In this document: piece by piece, positions 1 through 6,793 of the stretch
Layout: the number at the start of each line of letters is the position of its first letter
Numbering within the stretch: the first letter of the stretch is position 1
The notes under the pieces: model-generated
Databases searched by the model: none
What the model saw: only the letters and a program-made list of their open reading frames with translations
What the model was told of the DNA's origin: nothing
Origin: Pirellulaceae bacterium
GTDB lineage: Bacteria > Planctomycetota > Planctomycetia > Pirellulales > Pirellulaceae
Direction: 5' to 3'
Assembly: GCA_020852965.1 (NCBI GenBank)
Contig: JADYZV010000188.1
Coordinates: forward strand, 1-33,833
Length of the DNA stretch: 33,833 nt
Translations under genes and position numbers: made by a program

Positions 1-991
1 AGATTACAAACACGATGCTGGGTGCCCACACCAGCTCGGCGGGCGTGGCTTCGATTCGCAACAGATAGAGCGGAATGCACAACAGGCACAACAGCAAGAG
101 CGCACTCGCATGTGCCCAAGGAGCACACAGAAAGCGGCGACGCACTTGCCGCACTTCAAACAAGGCGCGAAAACGATTGTGCAGTGCCATCTGGATCTGC
201 AAAAACGGGAGAACCATCACGATGACGAGCATGGCGATGGCGCCGATTAGGCCAATGAGCGCCGCTGCAGGAAAGTTCTCGGCGCGCTGACCGATGATCA
301 TCATGGTCACCGGGATAAAAATCCAAACTAGAGCACCGACACCGGCGCGCGCTCCCAAGTACCACAGTCGTGGAAATTGAAAGTGACTGACTAGATCGTA
401 GAGTTGGTCACTAGCGCGCTGCCAAGCGCTGCGCCGAAAGAACTCTCGAACGAAACGTAAAGGTGCTGGCCACAAAAAGTGTCGTAGCTTGCCACCGCGC
501 ATGGTGGCCCATACGACATGGATAACAAATGCCAACATTAATGCAAACGCAGTGGCTCGCCATAAACTGGCTTCGCGAGAGTTGGGGAGCAGTAATTGAG
601 CCGAATAGGATAAATCGCTAACGAAAGCCACCGGCAATCGCAGCAAGAACACCAACAGCGCAAACATGCCCAGTCTCCCGGCCAAGCGCATGCCCGGCAA
701 GGCGCTGGACCAGGCTTGACGCCGAGCGAGCCTGGCGGCCGAGTCGAGCAAATAGCCAAGACTGGCCAACTGTACAATTGGAATTGCAGCCACAACGGCT
801 AAGAGTATGCACAGGCAGGCCAAGTCCCAGCTACGACCCAACAGCCACAGCGGCCAGCGGTACCAACGCTCGGGCCACCTCGTCGGTGCTAGCACGTCGA
901 GCGTTTGCTGAGGCTGTCTTGTCTTCAAGGCCTCTGAGAGTAGCTCCGCTTGTCGAGATTCGGTAACTGGAGGTGACTCGACGTAGCTCAT
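1..991 (-). CDS. Multi-pass membrane protein, 3' end outside the window
   Basis: Reading the minus strand from the ATG at 989-991, the frame stays open for 330 codons to the window edge, so the gene is truncated on the left. The N-terminal 50 residues are polar. After that I see about six hydrophobic segments, near residues 57-81, 106-126, 144-163, 212-234, 240-264 and 296-312, which fits an inner-membrane protein. The segment around residues 73-90 (LASLGYLLDSAARLARR) resembles a motif I associate with uncharacterised planctomycete membrane proteins, possibly DUF4013-like; that is recollection, not a search. There is no catalytic motif and no function can be assigned. An in-frame Met at residue 101 (MRLAGRL) is a less likely start because it would remove the first membrane segment. 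The gene is divergent from the DUF1549 gene at 1374. Confidence 0.75.
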   Translation of the reverse strand, partial: MSYVESPPVTESRQAELLSEALKTRQPQQTLDVLAPTRWPERWYRWPLWLLGRSWDLACLCILLAVVAAIPIVQLASLGYLLDSAARLARRQAWSSALPGMRLAGRLGMFALLVFLLRLPVAFVSDLSYSAQLLLPNSREASLWRATAFALMLAFVIHVVWATMRGGKLRHFLWPAPLRFVREFFRRSAWQRASDQLYDLVSHFQFPRLWYLGARAGVGALVWIFIPVTMMIIGQRAENFPAAALIGLIGAIAMLVIVMVLPFLQIQMALHNRFRALFEVRQVRRRFLCAPWAHASALLLLCLLCIPLYLLRIEATPAELVWAPSIVFVI

Positions 992-1106
992 CAAATTGCC
1001 CTGTGAGGGTTACGTGGTATTGTTCTCAAACCCCAATCGGGTTCGTCTCGCTGGCCGATCCGTTTTGCATTGCGCCGCCTCCTGCCCTATCCGCATTTAC
1101 ATTTAG

Positions 1107-1175
1107 GGTAGTGGACGAGGCTACGAGTCCCATGCATCTGTCAAGCCAAACGGACTCGTAACCTCGTCCACTACC
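1107..1175. repeat. Long inverted repeat (24-bp arms), GACGAGGTTACGAGTCC family
   Basis: Arm 1 is 1107-1130 and arm 2 is 1152-1175, with a 21-base loop. The arms are complementary over 24 bases except at one position. That position is C/A if read from the plus strand and G/U wobble if read from the minus strand, so a minus-strand transcript would pair throughout. The core motif of each arm, GACGAGGTTACGAGTCC or a one-base variant, also occurs three times at 28565-28655. This looks like a dispersed palindromic repeat of this genome, not a simple terminator, because no T-run follows. Confidence 0.8.
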
Positions 1176-1290
1176 TCCTGCTATAGAATTGAGCTTTGAC
1201 GGTGCACTGGTCTCATATTCTGTTTGACTTGGGTGGCAATCAAAACGGTGAAAACAATTGAGAAGGCGGTACATTTTGATACGCGATAGC

Positions 1291-1317
1291 GACAGATCGA
1301 CGGATCGGTCAGCGACT
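1291..1317 (-). repeat. Short hairpin repeat, CGGTCAGCGACT family
   Basis: The stem is 1295-1299 with 1306-1310, around a six-base loop (1300-1305). The stem is closed by one G/U-type pair. The 3' flank CGGTCAGCGACT is identical to that of the hairpin at 25150-25176, which links the two copies. The loop on the minus strand (ATCCGT) differs at its first base from the CTCCGT/CTCCGC loops of the other copies in this window. Confidence 0.5.
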
Positions 1318-1373
1318 TTCAGTAATTCGGACGATGCATACGAATCTTGCCAAGATTGTCGCCGGTTTAGCGA

Positions 1374-3176
1374 ATGGCCTACAATGAAGTGTTGTACGGC
1401 AGCAGCACTCACGCCGCAATTCAGTTGAAATCAGCCAGCCAATCTACAGCTATGCCTTCCATCGCACCAGACACTGATCCGCCGGTCGCAACTCAGCTCA
1501 GCGCTTCTCCCAAGCGAAGACGGGGCAAGCGATTGCTGATGTGCGTGGCGGTGTTGGTAGCCTTGGCTGTTGTTTCGACTACGCTCAATAGTCGCCCGAT
1601 GATCGAAGAACGCGAAGTAGCTGAGTTGGCCGCTCTACGTAGTGCCCCCGATTTCCAGCAGACTTTGGCCACCGTAAATCAACAGCTTGCAGAAATGGCT
1701 GCGGCGGCTGGTGTCGAAACAGCGGAGCGTGCCGACAATTTGACGATCGCCCGCCGCCTATCGCTGGCATTGGTCGGCAACGGTATGTCGCTGGAAGAGC
1801 TGCGCGCCTTCGAGTCGAAACCGACGCAAGAGCAGTTGACTTGGTGGACCGATTACCTGCTTACCGATTCTCGTTGGACCGACTACTTTGCGGAACGCTT
1901 CTCTCGCGCCCTGGTGGGAACGGACAATGGGCCATTTGTGCTGTTTAGACGACGCAAGTTGAACGCTTGGCTGTCGGAGCAGTTGGCGTCGGGAGTCGGC
2001 TATGACCAAATCGTACACGAGATGCTCAGCGCGGAAGGTTTGTGGACCGATACACCGCCGGTCAATTTTGTGACCGCGACCATGGACGAAGCGAATGAGG
2101 GACGCGGCGACCCGATCCGTTTGGCCGGGCGTACGAGCCGAGCTTTGCTGGCGCAACGCATCGACTGCGTACAGTGCCACGATGATTTTATCGGTTCGCT
2201 CAATTTCGGTAGCTTGGATCATCCAGTCGCTGGAACTCAGGAGCACTTTCATAGTCTGGCAGCCTTCTATGCAGGGACAGCTCTGGCCGATCCTGTATTC
2301 CGTGGGATTACCGACGATGGTCAGCCCTATCGCATCAAGTATTTGGGGGACAGTGAAGAGAGCTTAGTAGAGCCAGCGGTGCCGTTTTTGCCCGAACTAC
2401 TGCCCACCGAAGGCAAGCTTCGCGCCAGGTTGGCAGCTTGGGTAACCGACCCTGGCAATCGCGCCTTCGGACGAGCGACCGTGAACCGCGTGTGGGGTCT
2501 GATGTTCTCGCGCCCGTTGGTCGATCCTGTCGACAGCATCCCAATCGATATGTCAGTTCCGAAAGTCCTCGATACGCTGGCCGATGACTGGTCGAAGCAT
2601 GGCTTTCAAATCGCGCGATTGGTACGAATGATTGCTGCCTGCGATGCCTTTCAGCGAGATAGCCGCGCCGATTTCGAGGTGACCGAGCAGCACGAACAGG
2701 CATGGAGCGTTTTCCCATTGACGCAGTTGCGACCCGATCAGGTGGTGGGGAATCTATTGCAGGCTAGCAAGTTGAGCGCCATGGACTCGTCTAGCTCGGT
2801 GTTCCGCCGTTTGGAGGCTTATGGATCTAAGCAAGATTTTTTGCAGCTCTTCGGCGATCGCGGTGAAGACGAATTTGAAAGCGAAGCGGTCACCATTACG
2901 CAACGACTGATCATGATGAATGGTGAGCTAGCCGCGAATCGTACTGGCGTCGATCTGATCAACAATGCCGCAACTCGCATTGCCACGCTCGTGGCAGATG
3001 ATCAAAACGCGATAGAATTGATCTTCCTAACAACTTTCAATCGCCACCCCACAGCATCGGAGACAGCGGCGTTTGGCAAAGAGCTGTCGGGCAAGACAGC
3101 TGACGAGCGGAAACGGGCGCTGAGCGACATAGCCTGGGCGATGGTCAATTCGACCGAATTTTCTTGGAATCACTGA
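1374..3176 (+). CDS. DUF1549/DUF1553 (PSCyt2/PSD1) membrane-anchored protein
   Basis: This 600-residue protein has the planctomycete PSCyt2 (DUF1549) plus PSD1 (DUF1553) layout. A polar N-terminus with a basic patch (PKRRRGKR, about 47-54) precedes one membrane segment at about 55-70. The DUF1549 region spans about 115-325 and includes a single CxxCH haem-type motif, CVQCH, near residue 266, in the typical IDCVQCHDD context. The DUF1553 region follows at about 345-580, with FGRATVNRVWGLMFSRPLVDP as its usual entry. Such proteins are presumed periplasmic and haem-binding, but their biochemical role is not established. The next gene, DUF1501, starts 15 bases after the stop; the two families regularly occur as pairs. 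Start choice is uncertain: ATG 1374 and ATG 1452 (Met27) both lack a clear ribosome site and both keep the membrane anchor. No N-terminal PSCyt1 domain is present. Confidence 0.9.
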   Translation: MAYNEVLYGSSTHAAIQLKSASQSTAMPSIAPDTDPPVATQLSASPKRRRGKRLLMCVAVLVALAVVSTTLNSRPMIEEREVAELAALRSAPDFQQTLATVNQQLAEMAAAAGVETAERADNLTIARRLSLALVGNGMSLEELRAFESKPTQEQLTWWTDYLLTDSRWTDYFAERFSRALVGTDNGPFVLFRRRKLNAWLSEQLASGVGYDQIVHEMLSAEGLWTDTPPVNFVTATMDEANEGRGDPIRLAGRTSRALLAQRIDCVQCHDDFIGSLNFGSLDHPVAGTQEHFHSLAAFYAGTALADPVFRGITDDGQPYRIKYLGDSEESLVEPAVPFLPELLPTEGKLRARLAAWVTDPGNRAFGRATVNRVWGLMFSRPLVDPVDSIPIDMSVPKVLDTLADDWSKHGFQIARLVRMIAACDAFQRDSRADFEVTEQHEQAWSVFPLTQLRPDQVVGNLLQASKLSAMDSSSSVFRRLEAYGSKQDFLQLFGDRGEDEFESEAVTITQRLIMMNGELAANRTGVDLINNAATRIATLVADDQNAIELIFLTTFNRHPTASETAAFGKELSGKTADERKRALSDIAWAMVNSTEFSWNH

Positions 3177-3191
3177 TTGAGCAGAGCTACT

Positions 3192-4574
3192 ATGTGCAAT
3201 GATCCAAACAAGAATTCGCAATTGTCCATTGCGAGCAATGACCTACTCGCGCGCGACGCGAGTTGCGTAGGCTTTCAGCGTTTTCATCGTAGGCGGCTCT
3301 TACAATCGGTTGCGGCTGTGTCTGGCGCGGGGTGGCTGACGGGACTGGCCGAAAAGTTGGCCCGCTCGGCTGAGTTGTCCCACAGCAAGCGGCCGAAGTC
3401 TCTGTTAGTCCTATGGCTGCAAGGCGGCCCTAGCCAGCTAGAAACATTCGATCCGCATCCCGGCTCATGGATTGGTGGGGAGGCGAAGGCGATCTCTACC
3501 TCGATTCCCAACGTGCAGATTTCCGATTTCCTACCTGCCACTGCGGAACAAATGCATCACGCCTGCTTGGTTCGTTCGCTGGTCAGCAAAGAGGGAGATC
3601 ACGAGCGGGCAACGTATCATGTAAAAACCGGCTGGCGCCCCGATCCAACTTTGTTTCATCCATCGATAGGTGCGATACTTTGCCATCAATCGGAGAGTAA
3701 CGTCGAGATCCCGCGACATATTTCAATTCTATCGGGAGAGTGGCCCGCTCGTGGTGGTTATCTGGGACCTAGTTTCGATGCGTTCCAGATTGGTGATCCC
3801 GCCAAGGGGATACCGAATCTAAAAGCGCGAGTCGACGAAGCCACGTTGGCGCGACGAAGTGGCCCCTTGCTACGTACGCTGGAAACTGAGTTTCAGCGAG
3901 GTCGATTGCGCGACATGGATCGGACTCGAACACAGCATCAAGCGGCCACGGATAGTGCCCTGACGATGATGACCAGCCCGCAGTTGTCGGCCTTTGATAT
4001 CGATGCGGAGGGGGGAGAGACCAAGGATCGATTTGGCGATACTTCGTTTGGTCGAGGTTGTCTAGCTGCGATCCGATTGTTAGAAACCGGTGTGCGCTGC
4101 GTCGAAGTTGAATTGAACGGTTGGGATTCGCACATCAATAACCACGCGTTGCAAATGGGACGCGCAGAGATACTGGACGCCGCCTTGGCGGCCACCTTGC
4201 AGGAACTCCACGCACGCGACATGTTGGACGATACCATCGTCTATTGCGGTGGCGAGTTCGGTCGCACGCCACAAATCAATCCAGCCGGTGGCCGCGACCA
4301 TTGGCCCCACGGCTTCAGCGCACTGCTGGCCGGCGGTGGCTTTCGCCGAGGCTACGTGCATGGTGCCACCGTTGCGAAACCCGAGCATGAATGGTTTGAT
4401 AAGAAGCAGAGTATCGATCCCACTCGATTTGCTGAACAACCCGTAACCATCCCCGATTTGCACGCCACCCTACTGAACGCGTTGGGGGTCGACCACACAC
4501 AGGAGCAGATGACCCCCGTCGGTCGACCGTTGAGGTGGAGCGATGGCAAAGTTGCTACAGATTTATTGAGCTGA
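3192..4574 (+). CDS. DUF1501 family protein with Tat-like signal
   Basis: This protein of about 460 residues belongs to DUF1501, whose fold is related to sulfatases/alkaline phosphatases. About 30 residues in, a twin-arginine-like signal (FHRRRLLQSVAAVSGAGWL) suggests folded export. Family landmarks visible in order are LLVLWLQGGPSQLETFDPHP near the mature N-terminus, the HACLVRSLVSKEGDHERATYHVKTGW stretch (positions about 3558-3636), VELNGWDSHINN, CGGEFGRTPQINPAGGRDHW, and the C-terminal PDLHATLLNALGVDH...GRPLRWSDG. The ATG at 3192 is preferred; an in-frame TTG at 3177 lies immediately after the stop of the DUF1549 gene. The 15-base spacing and shared strand indicate co-transcription with that gene. 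The pair is thought to act together at the envelope, but substrates are unknown. Confidence 0.9.
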   Translation: MCNDPNKNSQLSIASNDLLARDASCVGFQRFHRRRLLQSVAAVSGAGWLTGLAEKLARSAELSHSKRPKSLLVLWLQGGPSQLETFDPHPGSWIGGEAKAISTSIPNVQISDFLPATAEQMHHACLVRSLVSKEGDHERATYHVKTGWRPDPTLFHPSIGAILCHQSESNVEIPRHISILSGEWPARGGYLGPSFDAFQIGDPAKGIPNLKARVDEATLARRSGPLLRTLETEFQRGRLRDMDRTRTQHQAATDSALTMMTSPQLSAFDIDAEGGETKDRFGDTSFGRGCLAAIRLLETGVRCVEVELNGWDSHINNHALQMGRAEILDAALAATLQELHARDMLDDTIVYCGGEFGRTPQINPAGGRDHWPHGFSALLAGGGFRRGYVHGATVAKPEHEWFDKKQSIDPTRFAEQPVTIPDLHATLLNALGVDHTQEQMTPVGRPLRWSDGKVATDLLS

Positions 4575-4799
4575 AAACGATAAGCATGCAAGCGAGTTTG
4601 AGTTTGTATTGCTTGTTGGATAGGGAATACTGTTCAACAGTTCGTTCGAACGCATCGATAATCCAGTATTCTGATCAGGTGCTAAATCGCGTATCAATAT
4701 CTCGCGTCGCTGGCGCTCTTGTTGTAATTGGTCGTTTAGCATCGCGACCAATTGAGGGAGGTCGGGACGAGATAGCAATGGTTCAAGGATCGCATGCAT
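4563..4799 (-). CDS. Small hypothetical protein, possibly the remnant of a Uma2-like N-terminus
   Basis: This minus-strand frame of 78 codons starts at ATG 4799, and its stop overlaps the 3' end of the DUF1501 gene. The first 45 residues (for example LPQLVAMLNDQLQQERQRRE) form a plausible charged helix. They resemble the region just before the catalytic domain in Uma2/DUF820 proteins, where a segment like LPxLVxxLxxxLxxERxRR precedes the EFIxGE motif. Here that motif is missing and the C-terminal half is low-complexity (Ser/Asn-rich). If the resemblance is real, this is a decayed fragment; otherwise it may not be coding. There is no strong ribosome site. Confidence 0.25.
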   Translation of the reverse strand: MHAILEPLLSRPDLPQLVAMLNDQLQQERQRREILIRDLAPDQNTGLSMRSNELLNSIPYPTSNTNSNSLACLSFSAQ

Positions 4800-4908
4800 G
4801 GTAGCTGTACTTTCCCAGGAAATGGAACTATTGCCATTGTACCATCGATCGATGGAGATTTGGGACAGTGGAAACCTACCGCCTGGCGACGGCAGCTACG
4901 AAATCTAC
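4800..4908. other. Remainder of the convergent gap 4575-4908
   Basis: The gap between the convergent DUF1501 and GAF/PP2C-like genes is 334 bases. Apart from the doubtful small frame at 4563-4799 it holds only the hairpin at 4868-4901. I see no other gene or RNA here. Confidence 0.5.
4868..4901 (-). terminator. Hairpin just past the GAF/PP2C stop; possible terminator, repeat copy 1
   Basis: Read on the minus strand, CTGCCG (95-90 of 48xx) pairs with CGGTAG around an eight-base loop, with one G/U pair, and is followed by GTTTCC. It starts 13 bases after the stop codon at 4909-4911. A near-identical 34-base block occurs at 6755-6788, also directly behind a minus-strand stop codon. Confidence 0.5.
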
Positions 4909-6498
4909 CTAAAAGCGGCGGCGGACGAGCAAAAGGCTGCGGTCGGCGTCAAGGTTCGACTGGCCATCGAGTAGCGGCAGCAAGCGCGCGATGTGATCGA
5001 CGATGGTCTCGATCGTTTCGTCGTGCATTTCGCGCACAATTTTTAGTAGAGCTTCCTGAGAGAAGCCGCCGCGTTGGATGCCTCCGACGACATCGGCGGA
5101 AGCGATCAACAGCAGCTCGCCCGCTTCCATATAGAGCTGTTGGTTGTCAAATCGAGTATCGGGTTGTAGCGCCAGCGGGGTGGAGGTACCGACCAGTGGG
5201 CGGAAGCCGTGGCTGCCAACGGTGAAGGCTTGGATGTTTCCAGCCAATGATAATTGTGTCGAGCCCGATTCGGGATGGATTTGCAGGTAGCACAACGAGC
5301 TGCGCCAGTCGCCGTCCTCGGCGGCCCACATCAAGTCGTTGGCCTTGCGCAGCACTTGGCTCGGTTTGTGATTAGCGTTCCAGCATGTTTCGACGACGGT
5401 TTGTATGCTGGTTGCCACCAGGGCTCCCGCGGCACCATGTGTGGCTGCGGCACCCATGGCCGCACAAATCAGCCGTTGGCGATTGACGGTCCAAGTATGA
5501 AAGTTTCCACCCAGGGCTTGACCTTGGAACGTCCAACCACCGATTTCGTAGTCGTCATGCAGTGGCTGCGAGCTGGGCAATCGCGATGATTGTACCAAGC
5601 TGGCCGACTCTACTTGGCGATTGAGCGCGCGCGTCTTGAGCACTTCGTCCGCCAGAACGCTGCGTTCGATATCGACCAGAATTTTGTCGCCAGCGGCTTT
5701 GGCTGCATCGATATCGGCAGAACTGAAGTCGCGTACATGATCGCTCCACAACCACAACGTACCGTGAGGCATCGTGGGTGAACCGATGGGGACGCACATC
5801 GCCGCCGCGTAGCTCTCAGGGCATTGCCATTCGGGGGCGAGGGAAGTGTTTTCCAACAATACCGCATTGCCCATCAACGCTTCCAAGTCTGCGAGGGAGC
5901 CGCGCAGATCGCGTGGCGGTTTGGTCAAGGCGGAGGAGGGCATCCCCCAGCAACTGCGCATCTTCAGTGCGCTGGTAGTATCGTCGAGCAAGTACAGCGC
6001 GGCTGCATCACTACCAGTTAACTCGGACGCTCGATGTAGCGATTCCTGCAAGCGGCCCGCCAAGGCATCAGCTTCATCGTGCCGAATGCTGACGCCCAAC
6101 GCAGTGGCCAACTGCGCCTCCTGCGCCTGAATGACTCGTTCGCTCGCCTTCAACGACTGCACCAGCCCGTCAATCTGCGCGAGCAGCGACCAGGCGACCT
6201 CTTCGCTGGTGCCCGACATGTACGAGGGATCGTCGGCATCAAGCATGCCGTCCATAGGGTAATCGCTGACCAATTGCATCCGCTTGCGCAACGGTGGTAG
6301 GGGAGCATCCGCGTCATGAGGAATATCAAGCGGATGGTGCGGCGTTCCACCAATCGGACGTGGAACCCAGCCGGTCGCATCGGCAAAGGCACGCATTGTC
6401 TGCGCCAAATCAAACTTGGTAGAAGAGGGCGTGCTGAGTGCCACCTGGGCACCGCCGTCGTCATGCAATTTCAAATGCGCTGGGAGCTTCCGAGCCAC
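4909..6498 (-). CDS. GAF plus PP2C/SpoIIE-like protein with decayed catalytic site
   Basis: This cytosolic-looking protein of 529 residues has an N-terminal region of about 100 residues, a short helical stretch (about 105-145), a GAF-like domain (about 150-285; GSDAAALYLLDD, AMCVPIG, GTLWLWSD), and a C-terminal region matching the fold of SpoIIE/RsbU PP2C phosphatases (about 315-529; LSLAGNIQAFTVG, EAGELLLIASADVVGG, DADRSLLLVRR). The metal-binding motifs that normally read GDxxD and GDxxGHG are GNFHT (331-335) and AAMGAAATHG (346-355) here. The aspartates of the first two motifs are therefore lost, while those near 469 and 519 remain. I infer a non-catalytic sensor or antagonist rather than an active serine phosphatase. 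The GTG at 6498 is preceded by AAGGGA about 11 bases upstream. No kinase or anti-sigma gene is nearby. Confidence 0.85.
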   Translation of the reverse strand: MARKLPAHLKLHDDGGAQVALSTPSSTKFDLAQTMRAFADATGWVPRPIGGTPHHPLDIPHDADAPLPPLRKRMQLVSDYPMDGMLDADDPSYMSGTSEEVAWSLLAQIDGLVQSLKASERVIQAQEAQLATALGVSIRHDEADALAGRLQESLHRASELTGSDAAALYLLDDTTSALKMRSCWGMPSSALTKPPRDLRGSLADLEALMGNAVLLENTSLAPEWQCPESYAAAMCVPIGSPTMPHGTLWLWSDHVRDFSSADIDAAKAAGDKILVDIERSVLADEVLKTRALNRQVESASLVQSSRLPSSQPLHDDYEIGGWTFQGQALGGNFHTWTVNRQRLICAAMGAAATHGAAGALVATSIQTVVETCWNANHKPSQVLRKANDLMWAAEDGDWRSSLCYLQIHPESGSTQLSLAGNIQAFTVGSHGFRPLVGTSTPLALQPDTRFDNQQLYMEAGELLLIASADVVGGIQRGGFSQEALLKIVREMHDETIETIVDHIARLLPLLDGQSNLDADRSLLLVRRRF

Positions 6499-6754
6499 TA
6501 GGCGTTTCCCTTCAGGATGATTCGCTATTCACCATGAGTTCACTCGCTGCATCCACTGCACTGGAACTCGATTAGTCGCTCACATCCATGCGAACCACGA
6601 GCAGGGCGGGGCTGAGAATGGTCCATCTGGAATGGACTCATCTTGGCGGCCGAGCTATACAGAGCTTATCGGCCTGAGATAAGCTATGACGGCTAGTTAA
6701 ATTGTGCGCTGGATGGGCGCTTTTGCGAAACTAGGGTCGGATCATAGCGATGGT

Positions 6755-6788
6755 GTGGAAAACTACCGTTCGGCGACGGTAGCTATCG
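6755..6788 (-). terminator. Hairpin just past the S15 hydrolase stop; likely terminator, repeat copy 2
   Basis: On the minus strand CTACCGT and ACGGTAG form a perfect 7-bp stem around a six-base loop (CGCCGA), followed at once by TTTTCC. It begins about 12 bases after the stop codon at 6794-6796. The block matches 4868-4901 over 34 bases with a few substitutions, some of which preserve stem pairing. It could end transcription of the large minus-strand block. The rest of the 295-base gap 6499-6793 shows nothing recognisable and should contain the promoter of the GAF/PP2C-like gene. Confidence 0.55.
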
Positions 6789-6793
6789 TGCGA

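Larger units (their letters stand above)
992..1373. other. Divergent intergenic region with two hairpin repeats
   Basis: This 382-base gap separates two divergent genes and should hold both promoters, although I see no convincing -35/-10 pair. It contains a long inverted repeat at 1107-1175 and a shorter hairpin at 1291-1317, listed separately. A minus-strand open frame across 1026-1412 is rejected as coding because it runs through the inverted repeat and overlaps the start of the next gene. Confidence 0.6.

Noticed and set aside
1026-1412. Minus-strand open frame of 128 codons
   Set aside because: It runs through a long inverted repeat and over the start of the DUF1549 gene, and its translation shows no domain pattern.
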